Below, in pieces: positions 46,578-55,264 of a DNA stretch of 64,000 nt. The notes below the pieces were generated by a model, which was given only the letters and a program-made list of their open reading frames with translations, was not told the DNA's origin and did no database searches. Source of the DNA: Xanthomonas hyacinthi. Its GTDB lineage: Bacteria; Pseudomonadota; Gammaproteobacteria; Xanthomonadales; Xanthomonadaceae. Position numbers and translations under genes: made by a program. The stretch spans positions 4,223,001-4,287,000 of the forward strand of contig NZ_CP043476.1 in assembly GCF_009769165.1 (NCBI RefSeq). The letters are read 5' to 3'. Every line of letters starts with the position of its first letter. The first letter of the stretch is position 1.

Positions 46578-47471
46578 GTGCTGTGTCGCGAAGTGGGGAA
46601 CGCCGAATTGGACATCGAAGAGCTACGGACATTCGTAGAAGTTGCTGATGCGGGGGGCGTGTCGTCTGCTGCGCTTCGGCTTGGCGTGTCCAAGTCGATC
46701 GTCAGTCGTCGTCTCTTCCGGCTTGAAGAGGAACTGGGTGTCCAGCTACTTGCGCGATCCACCCGCGGGGCTGCTCTTACAGAAGCCGGGGCCACGTTCC
46801 GGGACTATGCAGCCAGGGTCTGCGCCGAGATCGACGTGGCCAGGGAAACGATCCTGCCCGCCGGTGACCTTATCGGCCGCTTGCGCGTTGCTGCGCCGCT
46901 TTCATTCGGTCCGACCCACTTCGCGCACATACTCGCCGAAATGGCGCGGCGCCACCCTCGGCTTCAGATCCAGACCTGCTACACCGACCGCTTCGTCGAT
47001 CTCATCGCGGAGGGCTACGACTGTGCGATACGCGTTGGCTATCTTCCGGACTCCAACTTGATCGCAAGACGCATCGGCCCGATCCATGGGAAGCTCGTCG
47101 CGAGTCCGGGCTATATCAAGGCGCATGGGTCGCCCGAGACACCGGAGGAACTTGTCGCCCATCAGGCCCTCATGCAGGGAACCGAAGCCTGGCAACTCAT
47201 GGATGGCGACAAGATCATCACGGTGCGTCCGCAGGGGCGCTTCAAGGCCGACAACGGCACCGCCTTAGTCGCCGCCGCTACAGCCGGACTCGGGATCGCT
47301 TACCTGCCCGATGGGCTTACCCATGAACATGTGGCCTCCGGCGCACTCGTGCCGATCATGACCCGTTATCCACCACCTCCGGCAGGCGCATACGTCATCC
47401 GACCGCCAGGTCAGCATCCCGCACGGAAGATACGGGTCCTCACCGAGCTCCTGATCGAGTATTGCGACTAG
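46578..47471 (+). CDS. LysR-family transcriptional regulator of the divergent operon
   Basis: This encodes 297 residues from the GTG at 46578. A start at TTG 46608 (LDIEELRTFVEVADAGG) would fit the family better. The N-terminal winged HTH reads VSSAALRLGVSKSIVSRRLF and the rest is the usual inducer-binding domain. It is transcribed away from the amidohydrolase operon across a 146-base gap, the standard LysR arrangement, so the operator and both promoters should lie at 46432-46577. Confidence 0.88.
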   Translation: MLCREVGNAELDIEELRTFVEVADAGGVSSAALRLGVSKSIVSRRLFRLEEELGVQLLARSTRGAALTEAGATFRDYAARVCAEIDVARETILPAGDLIGRLRVAAPLSFGPTHFAHILAEMARRHPRLQIQTCYTDRFVDLIAEGYDCAIRVGYLPDSNLIARRIGPIHGKLVASPGYIKAHGSPETPEELVAHQALMQGTEAWQLMDGDKIITVRPQGRFKADNGTALVAAATAGLGIAYLPDGLTHEHVASGALVPIMTRYPPPPAGAYVIRPPGQHPARKIRVLTELLIEYCD

Positions 47472-47587
47472 GGCGTGTCATCCATGGCTTGGCGCTGCTC
47501 GACAGCGCTGGCAAGCGTGGGCTGACCTGTGGCGGAATGGTCCCGACGGGAGTAGGGTGCCGCCGGCTCCGGTTGGAGAAGGGGCGG

Positions 47588-48829
47588 TCAGTAGAGAATC
47601 CGCGTGCGCAAAGTCCCTGCGATCCGACCGAGTTCGTCCTTCAGCACTGCCGCCAGTTCCTCGCTGGCGCCGACGTCGATCACCACGTAGCCGACCTTGG
47701 AGTCGGTGCGCAGGAACTGGCCGTCGATGTTGACGTTGTGGCGCGAGAACAGTTCGTTGACCTGCGACAGCACGCCCGGCACGTTGCGGTGGATGTGCAG
47801 CAGGCGCAGGCTCTCGGCGTGCTCGGGCAGGGTGACTTCGGGGAAGTTCACCGCCGACAGGGTGCTGCCGTTGTCGCTGTAGCGCACCAGCTTGGCCGCC
47901 ACTTCCACGCCGATGTTGTCCTGCGCTTCCAGCGTGCTGCCGCCCACGTGCGGGGTCAGGATCACGTTGTCGTGCGCGGCCAGCGGCGATTCGAATACGT
48001 CGCCGTTGCCCTTCGGTTCGACCGGGAACACGTCCACCGCCGCGCCGCCGATGTGGCCGGAGCGCAGCGCCGCGTCCAGCGCGGCGATGTCGATCACGGT
48101 GCCGCGCGAGGCGTTGATCAGGTGCGCGCCGGGCTTCATCTGCGCGATCTGCGCCGCGCCGATCATGTCCCTGGTGGAAGGCGTTTCCGGCACGTGCAAG
48201 GTCACCACGTCCGAACGCGCCAGCAAGTCGTCCAGGTCGGTCGCCGCGCGCGCGTTGCCCAGCGACAGCTTGGCCTCGATGTCGTGGAAGATCACCTGCA
48301 TGCCCAGCGATTCGGCCAGCACGCCGACCTGGGTGCCGATATGGCCGTAGCCGACGATGCCCAGCACCTTGCCGCGGGTCTCGTGGCTGCCGGCCGCCGA
48401 TTTCGACCAGCCGCCGCGGTGGCATTGTGCGTTCTTCTGCGGAATGCCGCGCAGCAGCAGGATCGCCTCGGCGATGACCAGCTCGGCGACGCTGCGGGTG
48501 TTGGAATAGGGCGCGTTGAACACCGGGATGCCGGCCAGTTCGGCCGCGTCCAGGTCCACCTGGTTGGTGCCGATGCAGAAGCAGCCGACCGCGATCAGGC
48601 GCTTGGCCTGCGCCAGCACCTCGGCGCTGAGCTGGGTGCGCGAGCGGATGCCGACGATATGCGCCTCGGCGATGCGCGCCTTCAGTTCGTCTTCCGGCAA
48701 CGACTTGGCATGCAGTTCGATCTGCGAGTAGCCGGCGGCGCGGAACACGTCGATGGCGGTCTGGCTGATGCCTTCGAGCAGCAGCACGCGGATATCCTGC
48801 TTCGGAAACGAGGTTTTCTTGGGCGACAT
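47588..48829 (-). CDS. serA: D-3-phosphoglycerate dehydrogenase
   Basis: This 413-residue enzyme carries out the first step of serine synthesis. The NAD site GIVGYGHIGTQVG, the catalytic Arg in INASRGTVIDI, the Glu in VFPVEPKG and the His in LTPHVGGST are present, and a C-terminal ACT domain (about 340-413) allows serine feedback. The length equals the E. coli type. It is divergent from a D-2-hydroxyglutarate dehydrogenase-like gene. SerA-type enzymes make D-2-hydroxyglutarate as a side product, which that neighbour can reoxidise. Confidence 0.95.
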   Translation of the reverse strand: MSPKKTSFPKQDIRVLLLEGISQTAIDVFRAAGYSQIELHAKSLPEDELKARIAEAHIVGIRSRTQLSAEVLAQAKRLIAVGCFCIGTNQVDLDAAELAGIPVFNAPYSNTRSVAELVIAEAILLLRGIPQKNAQCHRGGWSKSAAGSHETRGKVLGIVGYGHIGTQVGVLAESLGMQVIFHDIEAKLSLGNARAATDLDDLLARSDVVTLHVPETPSTRDMIGAAQIAQMKPGAHLINASRGTVIDIAALDAALRSGHIGGAAVDVFPVEPKGNGDVFESPLAAHDNVILTPHVGGSTLEAQDNIGVEVAAKLVRYSDNGSTLSAVNFPEVTLPEHAESLRLLHIHRNVPGVLSQVNELFSRHNVNIDGQFLRTDSKVGYVVIDVGASEELAAVLKDELGRIAGTLRTRILY

Positions 48830-48954
48830 TGCGGCGATGCGGCGAGGCGAAAGGGGCGGTCACTATGCCAGATGCATCCGCGCTTTGGTGCGTCCCAATA
48901 GGACGCCGGGGCGGCGCGAACGCAATGCTGGAAAAGTTTCAGTTGCATCGATGT

Positions 48955-49047
48955 TCTCGGGACTCGGGACTCGGCAAGGCCAAAGCTCACCTGCGTGAAG
49001 CGAGGCGACTCCATCAGGTCCACGGCCCTTCCGAGTCCCGAGTCCCG
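48955..49047. repeat. inverted pair of CTCGGGACTCGGGACTCGG tracts
   Basis: CTCGGGACTCGGGACTCGG at 48955 is mirrored by CCGAGTCCCGAGTCCCGCG at 49031-49047. It lies in the 288-base divergent gap between serA and the FAD-linked dehydrogenase gene and is a GC-shifted variant of the GGGAATCGGG tracts. No other feature is clear in this gap. Confidence 0.75.
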
Positions 49048-49117
49048 CGCCCACCTAGACGCCGCCGCACAACGCTGGCAGGCTTGAACGCTTGCCTTCG
49101 CCCCGACCTCTGAGCCC

Positions 49118-50506
49118 ATGACCGACCCGCGCCTGGATGCCCTTACGCACGCTGTTCCCGGCCTGCGCCTGAAGACCGACCCCGCCGATCTGGAGCACTA
49201 CGGCCGCGACTGGACCCGGCGCTGGACGCCGGCGCCGCTGGCGATCGCATTGCCGGCGACGGTGCAGGAGGTGCAGGCGGTGCTGCGCTGGGCCAACGAC
49301 CACGCGGTGGCGGTGGTGCCTTCGGGCGGCCGCACCGGCCTGTCCGGCGGCGCGGTGGCCGCGCACGGCGAGCTGGTGCTGAGCCTGGAGCGGATGAACA
49401 AGGCGCTGGCGTTCGATGCGGTCGACCGCACCCTCACCGTGCAGGCCGGCATGCCGCTGGAGGCGGTGCACAACGCGGCGCGCGAACACGGGCTGGTGTA
49501 TCCGGTGGATTTCGCCGCGCGCGGCTCCTGTTCGATCGGCGGCAACATCGCCACCAATGCCGGCGGCATCCGTGTGATCCGCTACGGCAATACCCGCGAG
49601 TGGATCGCCGGACTCACCGTGGTGACCGGCAGCGGCGAGCTGCTCGAACTCAACCGCGGACTGATCAAGAATTCCAGCGGCTACGATTTCCGCCAGCTGC
49701 TGATCGGCTCGGAGGGCACGCTCGGCATCGTCGTGGAGGCCACGCTGCGGCTGACCGATCCGCCGCCGCCGAGCAACGTGATGCTGCTGGCGCTGCCTTC
49801 GTTCGACGTACTGATGCAGGTGTTCGCCGCGTTCCGCAGCCGCCTGCAGCTGGAGGCGTTCGAATTCTTCACCGACCGCGCGCTGGAACATGTTTTGGCG
49901 CACGGCGCGCAGGCGCCGTTCGACACGATCTACCCGTACTACGTGGTCACCGAGTACGCCAGCGGCGACGAGGCGCAGGAAGCCGCGGCGCTGGCCGCGT
50001 TCGAGGCGTGCATGGAGCCGGGCTGGGTGCTGGACGGGGTGATTAGCCAGAGCGATGCGCAGGCGGCGCAGCTGTGGCGCCTGCGCGAAGGCATCACCGA
50101 GGCGCTGGCACGCTACACGCCGTACAAGAACGACGTGTCGGTGCGGATCTCGGCGATGCCGGCGTTCCTGGCGCAGACCCAGGCGCTGCTCGGCGCGGCC
50201 TATCCGCAGTTCGACGTGATCTGGTTCGGCCATATCGGCGACGGCAACCTGCACATCAACGTGCTCAAGCCCGACGCCAGCGCCGACGCCGACTTCATCG
50301 CTGCCTGCGAGCAGGTCACCAAGCTGCTGGCGCAGGTGCTGGCGCAGCACGGCGGCAGCATCTCCGCCGAACATGGCATCGGCCTGGTCAAGAAGCCGTA
50401 CCTGGACAGCACCCGCAGCGCGGAGGAGATCGCGCTGATGCGCGCGGTCAAGCGCGTGTTCGATCCGGCCGGGCTGCTCAATCCGGGCAAGCTGTTCGAT
50501 CTTTAG
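49118..50506 (+). CDS. FAD-binding oxidoreductase, probable D-2-hydroxyglutarate dehydrogenase
   Basis: This encodes 462 residues of the FAD-binding-4/GlcD type. The FAD loop reads VVPSGGRTGLSGGAVA and SIGGNIATNAGG. The C-terminal half has the metal/substrate motifs FGHIGDGNLHIN and SAEHGIGLVKK. The length and motifs fit D-2-hydroxyglutarate and D-lactate dehydrogenases. The divergent pairing with serA favours D-2-hydroxyglutarate, as shown for Pseudomonas. The activity is inferred. Confidence 0.85.
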   Translation: MTDPRLDALTHAVPGLRLKTDPADLEHYGRDWTRRWTPAPLAIALPATVQEVQAVLRWANDHAVAVVPSGGRTGLSGGAVAAHGELVLSLERMNKALAFDAVDRTLTVQAGMPLEAVHNAAREHGLVYPVDFAARGSCSIGGNIATNAGGIRVIRYGNTREWIAGLTVVTGSGELLELNRGLIKNSSGYDFRQLLIGSEGTLGIVVEATLRLTDPPPPSNVMLLALPSFDVLMQVFAAFRSRLQLEAFEFFTDRALEHVLAHGAQAPFDTIYPYYVVTEYASGDEAQEAAALAAFEACMEPGWVLDGVISQSDAQAAQLWRLREGITEALARYTPYKNDVSVRISAMPAFLAQTQALLGAAYPQFDVIWFGHIGDGNLHINVLKPDASADADFIAACEQVTKLLAQVLAQHGGSISAEHGIGLVKKPYLDSTRSAEEIALMRAVKRVFDPAGLLNPGKLFDL

Positions 50507-50635
50507 CGCCGCGCGCATGCCGTGCAGCAGGCATGCGCGCGGCGTCGATGCTCGCGCTCGCGGCGGTGGCCGGCTAGGCTATGCCGACGCGGCCACAGGC
50601 CGCTCCTCTTTCCCGATCCCGTTGGAACCGATGCG

Positions 50636-50953
50636 ATGAACCGAGTGACCGTGCGCTACGCCCTGTTGTTGATCCTGGCCGTCCCGGCGTTCGCGCAGGC
50701 ATCCAGCTTCGCCGGCAGTTCCGCCGGCTCGTCCTCGGCCGGCTCGGCTGGCAGTTCCGCGTCCTCGGACAGCAGCTCCGGCGACGACAAGCTGGTGCTG
50801 CAGGCGCGCGACGATGCGGCCGGTTTCGTCGCCAGCGCCGGCCGCATCCGCGGCGCGCAGCTGGAGGCGGCGCTGCGCGTGCTGCGCGAGCGCAACCCGC
50901 AGGCGCAGCAGGCCGGCGACCTGCAACTGGCGCAGGCCATCCTGGCGCTGTGA
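50636..50953 (+). CDS. DUF2388 family exported protein
   Basis: This is a 105-residue protein with a signal peptide (RYALLLILAVPAFAQA), a Ser/Gly-rich low-complexity stretch (about 24-50) and the family core DDKLVLQARDDAAGFVASAG, GAQLEAALRVLRE, DLQLAQAILAL. It resembles DUF2388, found in pseudomonads and xanthomonads, of unknown role. Its TGA overlaps the ATG of the DUF4105 gene, so they are made together. Confidence 0.78.
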   Translation: MNRVTVRYALLLILAVPAFAQASSFAGSSAGSSSAGSAGSSASSDSSSGDDKLVLQARDDAAGFVASAGRIRGAQLEAALRVLRERNPQAQQAGDLQLAQAILAL

Positions 50954-52920
50954 TGGCGCGCCGGCGGCGGCGCCGGCTGGCGTGGCTGACGCTGCTGTGG
51001 CTGGCTTGCGCAATGCCTGCGCAAGCCTTGCAGTTGCGGGTCGATGCGGACGGCTTGAGCGCGCCCGAACGCGCGGCCAGCCAGGCGCTGCTCGACGCGA
51101 CGCTGCCGAAGTTGCCGCCGGCCTGGACCGCGGCGCTCACGCTCCCGCTGACCCTGCAGTGGCGCGACGACCTGCCTGAGCAGGTGCACGGCAGGGCGCA
51201 GGCACGCCATCTGCTGTTGAACAAGGCGGTGCTGCGCGCGTGGATGGCGCAGCCCGCCGCCGGCACCGAGAGCGGCGCTAGCGCGTCAACGCGGCCGGCG
51301 CTGGCCGCGCTGTTGCATGAACTGGCGCATTTCTACGACCGCTCCGCAGCGGGCCGGCTGTCGTCGGATCCGCGCCTGCTGGATCTGGCCGGCTGGCAGG
51401 TCAGTCCGATGCGGCTGGGCCTGCGCGTGGGCCGCAACGCCTCCAGCGAGCGCAGCCCGGACCGGTACGAACTGGAGTCGCCGGCGGAATTCGTCGCGGT
51501 CAACCTGGAACACTTCCTGCTCGATCCGGACTACGCCTGCCGGCGCCCGGCGCTGGCGCGGTATTTCGCGCAGCGCCTGGCCTGGTCGCCGCCGGCGAGC
51601 GCCTGCGCGCCCGGACTGGCCTATCTGCAGGATCCGCTGGCCGACGAGGCGGCGCTGCTGCAACTGGATCCGGCGCGGGTCTATGCGGTGGACTACCTGC
51701 TGGCCGAGGGCAACGCACAGCCGATGAGCCATTGGGGCCACAGCATGCTGCGGCTGGTGATCTGCGCGCCGGGGCGGCCGCCCGGTCCGCAGTGCCGGCT
51801 GGACCTGGCCTATCACAAGGTGCTGTCGTTCCGCGCCTTCGTCGACGACGTGCAGATCTCCAACCTGCGCGGCCTGCTTGGTTCGTATCCGTCGCGGCTG
51901 TTCGTGCTGCCGCTGCGCCAGGTGGTCGACGAATACACCCAGGTGCAGCTGCGCGGCCTGCAGTCGATTCCGCTGCGGCTGGCGCCGGAGGAGATCGCGG
52001 CGCTGCTGGAGCGTGCCGCGCAGCTGCACTGGAGCTACGACGGGCGCTATTACTTCCTCAGCAACAACTGCGCGGTGGAAACCTACAAGCTGCTGCACGA
52101 CGGCGTGCCGCGCCTGGCCGGCGCGCGCCTGGCCGGGATCAGCCCGACCGGCCTGCTGCGGCGCCTGGCCCGCGCCGGCATCGCCGACACCGCGGTGCTG
52201 GATGCTGCCGACGCCGCCGCACGCCAGGGCTATTACTTCGCACCGGCGAGCGCGCACTACGCGGCGATGTTCGCGGTCGCACGCACGCAGCTGGCGCTAC
52301 CGGCGCGCACCGCGCAAACCTGGCTGGACCTGCCGGCGGCACAGCGCGCGCCCTGGCTGCAGCGCGGCGACCTGCGCGCCAGCGCCGCCTTGCTGCTGCT
52401 GGAGAACGCCGCGCGCCGGCGCCAGGAGCAGCGCGGCCGCGACGCGTTGAAGCACCGCTATCTGGCCAGGGCGCATCTGCCTGCGGCGCAGGCTGGCGGT
52501 TCCGGCGTCGGTGCCGGTGCAGGTGCCGGTGCCAGCGTCGCCAACGCGGCGACCGGCGCGGCCGCGGCCGACGAGACCAGGGACGCGGCGGCGGCAGTGC
52601 GCGCGGTGCTGGCGCAGCAGGGCCTGTTGAGCCAACCGTCGACGCTGCTGCAAGGCCAGCCCGGCTACGGACTGCCGCAGGCGCGGGAACGCGCATGGCT
52701 GCAGCTGCAGGGCCAGGCAAGGATCGATGCGCTGCGCCGCGACGGCGCCGCGCTGCAGGCGCGGCTGCACGCCTTGCTGCCGCCGCTGCTGCGCGCGGAA
52801 CTGCAGCAGATCGACGCGAACCTGGCGATGCTGGGGACGCGCTTGCGCGATCTCAATCGCGATAGTGGCGGACTGCAGCTGGTTTCGCCTTCATTGCTGC
52901 AGCCTGCCGGCAAGCGATGA
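50953..52920 (+). CDS. DUF4105 (Lnb N-terminal-like) periplasmic protein with HExxH motif
   Basis: This encodes 655 residues with a signal peptide (LAWLTLLWLACAMPAQA). A first domain (about 20-200) carries LLHELAHFYD, an HExxH zinc-protease-like motif. The DUF4105 domain follows, with MSHWGHSMLRL and LSNNCAVETYKLL, which may form a Cys-His catalytic pair like NlpC/P60 proteins. A Gly/Ala-rich linker and a helical C-terminal part follow. DUF4105 proteins act in the envelope, but the substrate is unknown. It is coupled to the DUF2388 gene. Confidence 0.8.
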   Translation: MARRRRRRLAWLTLLWLACAMPAQALQLRVDADGLSAPERAASQALLDATLPKLPPAWTAALTLPLTLQWRDDLPEQVHGRAQARHLLLNKAVLRAWMAQPAAGTESGASASTRPALAALLHELAHFYDRSAAGRLSSDPRLLDLAGWQVSPMRLGLRVGRNASSERSPDRYELESPAEFVAVNLEHFLLDPDYACRRPALARYFAQRLAWSPPASACAPGLAYLQDPLADEAALLQLDPARVYAVDYLLAEGNAQPMSHWGHSMLRLVICAPGRPPGPQCRLDLAYHKVLSFRAFVDDVQISNLRGLLGSYPSRLFVLPLRQVVDEYTQVQLRGLQSIPLRLAPEEIAALLERAAQLHWSYDGRYYFLSNNCAVETYKLLHDGVPRLAGARLAGISPTGLLRRLARAGIADTAVLDAADAAARQGYYFAPASAHYAAMFAVARTQLALPARTAQTWLDLPAAQRAPWLQRGDLRASAALLLLENAARRRQEQRGRDALKHRYLARAHLPAAQAGGSGVGAGAGAGASVANAATGAAAADETRDAAAAVRAVLAQQGLLSQPSTLLQGQPGYGLPQARERAWLQLQGQARIDALRRDGAALQARLHALLPPLLRAELQQIDANLAMLGTRLRDLNRDSGGLQLVSPSLLQPAGKR

Positions 52921-53101
52921 TGCGGAGGCGATTCGACCGCGGCAGCAATTGCTCAAGCGTCGGATCCGCAGGACGTCTCCATCCTGGGGGCGATGTCGCA
53001 CGACGGAAGTCGCTCCTGCATGATTGAGCTGCGGGCATTCCAGAACATTCGTTGGGAGCCGACTCTCAGCCGCGACTGAAGCCGCTGGTGTCTTGGCTGG
53101 A
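52921..53101. repeat. degenerate REP-like repeat region
   Basis: No gene is seen. Segments such as GGAAGTCGCTCCTGCATG and CAGCCGCGACTGAAGCCGCT are decayed forms of the palindrome at 23112. The stretch is between DUF4105 and a convergent gene. Confidence 0.6.
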
Positions 53102-53228
53102 CGAGGCGCTTCGCTCCCTACCCTCACCCCAACCCCTCTCCCGGGGGGAGAGGGGCTAAAGCGCGCAGTCCCTTCTCCCCTCGGGGGAAGGTGCCCCGCA
53201 GGGGCGGATGAGGGTACGGGCGAAGCCT
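53102..53228. repeat. intergenic repeat (long, hairpin-rich), copy 2, inverted
   Basis: This contains CCCTCACCCCAACCCCTCTC and bases 53188-53228, which are the exact inverted copy of 20990-21030 (41 bases). Together with the degenerate repeat before it, it fills the 397-base gap between the DUF4105 gene and the small exported protein. Confidence 0.85.
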
Positions 53229-53317
53229 CGTGCAATCGAACATCGCGTAAGCGGATCACGGTGAAGCCTCAGGGGCGCAGTAACACGCGTCCCGCTGTCG
53301 CCGCTGCGCCGTCGCCG

Positions 53318-53665
53318 CTACGGCACATCCAGGCCGGCGTCTTCGCCGTAGCGATCCAGCCAGGCGTCGCGCAGCGGGTTCTGGCGATACTTCGCGCGCA
53401 GCGTGGCCCAGGTCGCCTCGTTGCCGTCGCAGTACTTCGCCATCGCCGTTTCCAGTTCGCGGCGGCGTGCGGCAGCGTAGGGCTCCTCGCCGGCGAAGTG
53501 GGTGCACACGTCCTGGCGCGCGACGAACGCCCGGATCTCCTGCGGCAGCGCGCAGAAGCCGGCGTGGTGCTCGGGATCCACCTCCGCCGGGATCGTGCAG
53601 GCGGCCTCGGCCAGGCCCGGCGGGGTCAGCAGCACCGCCAGCGCGATGTCGCGGCGTGCGCGCAT
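53318..53665 (-). CDS. small exported protein, unknown function
   Basis: This 115-residue protein begins with a signal peptide (about 1-22, ending GLAEA). The mature part has Cys residues in AACTIPAE, AGFCALP, DVCTHF and KYCDGN, which could form two disulfides. I do not recognise the family. It starts 4 bases after the stop of efpL on the same strand, so it is in its operon. Confidence 0.65.
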   Translation of the reverse strand: MRARRDIALAVLLTPPGLAEAACTIPAEVDPEHHAGFCALPQEIRAFVARQDVCTHFAGEEPYAAARRRELETAMAKYCDGNEATWATLRAKYRQNPLRDAWLDRYGEDAGLDVP

Positions 53666-53669
53666 GCGC

Positions 53670-54236
53670 TCAGTCGGCGCGCCCGGCGAACTCGCCGGTG
53701 CTGGTGTTGACCAGCACGCGTTCGCCGTTGCCGATGTACTCCGGCACCATGATCTCGATCCCGGTGTTGAGCCTGGCCGGCTTCGGCCGCTTGGTCGCGG
53801 TGCCGCCCTTCAGCTCCGGTGGGGTTTCGATCACTTCCAGGGTCACGCTCTGCGGCAACTGCACCGCCACCGGCTGGTCGTCGATGACCTGCACGTAGAG
53901 GCCGCTCAGGCCCTCGGTGATGTAGCCGGCGTCGGCGCCGATCACGTCGGCATCGAGGGTGTACGGGGTGTAGTCCTCGTCGTCGAGGAACACGAACGCC
54001 TCGCCGTCCTTGTACGAGAAGGTGGCCTGGTGGCGGGTCAGCTCGACTTCGCGCAGGTCGTCATCGCCGTCGAAGCTGGCGTCGAGCTTGTTGCCGCCCG
54101 GCACGCTGTACATCACGAAGCGGAAGCGCACGTTGCCGCCGCGGCCCTGCGGCGAGCTGCGCTCGATGTCGCGGATCTGATAGACGCCGTTGTTGTACTC
54201 GACGACGTTGCCTTTCTTGATTTCGCTGGCTTTCAT
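53670..54236 (-). CDS. efpL: elongation factor P-like protein EfpL (YeiP)
   Basis: This encodes 188 residues with the three beta-domains of EF-P. It starts [20 protein letters not shown]. The loop that reaches the peptidyl-transferase centre reads [11 protein letters not shown] with Arg32 at its tip, as in the EfpL/YeiP branch and not Lys as in E. coli EF-P. EfpL helps ribosomes through proline stretches and other difficult motifs. ATG 54236 is chosen because the longer frame runs into a repeat. Confidence 0.9.
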   Translation of the reverse strand: MKASEIKKGNVVEYNNGVYQIRDIERSSPQGRGGNVRFRFVMYSVPGGNKLDASFDGDDDLREVELTRHQATFSYKDGEAFVFLDDEDYTPYTLDADVIGADAGYITEGLSGLYVQVIDDQPVAVQLPQSVTLEVIETPPELKGGTATKRPKPARLNTGIEIMVPEYIGNGERVLVNTSTGEFAGRAD

Positions 54237-54242
54237 GAGTGC

Positions 54243-54355
54243 TGGGAATCGTGAATTGGGAATAGGGAATGGGAAAATCAAAAGCGGGAAAGCGAGTATC
54301 CGGAGACGGGGAGCGCTTTGCGATTCCCCATTCCCGATTCCCCATTCCCTGCTAT
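54243..54355. repeat. inverted pair of GGGAATAGGGAATGGG-type tracts
   Basis: GGGAATCGTGAATTGGGAAT and following units are mirrored by ATTCCCCATTCCCGATTCCC near 54322-54352. It fills the space between efpL and the SDR gene, both on the minus strand. Confidence 0.8.
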
Positions 54356-55122
54356 TTAGGCGCCAAGCGAACCGCGCCGTCGAGGCGGATGACCTCGCCG
54401 TTGAGATAGCGGTTGCGCAGCAGGAACATCGCCGTGTCGGCGAATTCCTCCGGACGGCCCAGCCGCGGCGGGAACGGGATCGCCGCGGCCAGCGACTGCT
54501 GCACCGCCTCGGGCATGGCGTCCACCATCGGGGTCCAGAAGATGCCCGGGGCGATGGTGTTGACGCGGATGCCGAAGCGCGCCAGTTCGCGCGCCAGCGG
54601 CAGGGTCATCGCCACCACGCCGCCCTTGGAGGCGGCATACGCGGCCTGGCCGATCTGGCCTTCGTAGGCGGCGACGCTGGCGGTGTTGACGATCGCGCCG
54701 CGTTCGCCGTCCTCGCCCGGCGCGTTGTGCTGCATCAGGTCGGCGGCGGCCTTGGCGACGTTGAAGCTGCCGACCAGGTTGACCATCACCGTGCCCTGGA
54801 ACGTGGCCAGCGCCATCGGCGCGTCCTTGCCGAGCACGCGGCCGGCGCCGAGGATGCCGGCGCAGTTGATCGCGGCGTTGAGCCCGCCGAGGAAGTCGCG
54901 CGCGGCGCCGAGTTGCGCCGCCACCTGCGCCTCGTCGCTGACGTCGGTACGGAAATAGCGCGCCTGCGCGGCGCCGAGCGCGGCGACCGCGGCCGCGCCC
55001 TTGTCGTCGTTGAGATCGAACAGCGCGACCTTGCCGCCGTCGGCGACGATGCGCTGCGCGACCGCCAGGCCGAGCCCGGACACGCCGCCGGTGACCACCG
55101 CGCGGATATCGGCAAGCTGCAT
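54352..55122 (-). CDS. SDR-family 3-hydroxyacyl-CoA dehydrogenase (HSD17B10-like)
   Basis: This encodes 256 residues of a classical SDR: the cofactor loop [14 protein letters not shown], the NAG-type NCAG in [10 protein letters not shown], the catalytic [20 protein letters not shown] (Ser, Tyr, Lys), and [12 protein letters not shown]. Similarity is to type 2 3-hydroxyacyl-CoA dehydrogenases, which act on 2-methyl-3-hydroxybutyryl-CoA in isoleucine breakdown and on fatty acyl-CoA. It follows mvaB and an enoyl-CoA hydratase, so a role in branched-chain catabolism is likely. Confidence 0.85.
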   Translation of the reverse strand: MQLADIRAVVTGGVSGLGLAVAQRIVADGGKVALFDLNDDKGAAAVAALGAAQARYFRTDVSDEAQVAAQLGAARDFLGGLNAAINCAGILGAGRVLGKDAPMALATFQGTVMVNLVGSFNVAKAAADLMQHNAPGEDGERGAIVNTASVAAYEGQIGQAAYAASKGGVVAMTLPLARELARFGIRVNTIAPGIFWTPMVDAMPEAVQQSLAAAIPFPPRLGRPEEFADTAMFLLRNRYLNGEVIRLDGAVRLAPK

Positions 55123-55264
55123 TGGGTGCTTCCTTCCAGGAAAGCGTGCATTTTAGCCGTCTGGAGGCCGGGACCGGGGACCCGAGGAACGTCTCTCGGG
55201 AAGGCCTCACTACTTTGCCAGCTCGGTCGGCGTGGTCGAGCAGAGCATGGCCGGTCGGTCGCGG

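Larger units (their letters stand above)
37886..47471. mobile_element. genomic island 2 (decayed integrase, gene graveyard, catabolic operon)
   Basis: The stretch starts at the inner att repeat with an integrase pseudogene, passes through a series of truncated genes, and ends with an intact operon and LysR gene before core serA. No third att copy was found on the right, so the right border (about 47472-47587) is approximate and may have been lost. Confidence 0.65.

Noticed and set aside
47530..47587. Possible right att site of island 2 (GACGGGAGTAGGGTGCC)
   Set aside because: Only partial similarity to GAGTGGGAGTGA; it fits better as a degenerate piece of the intergenic repeat.
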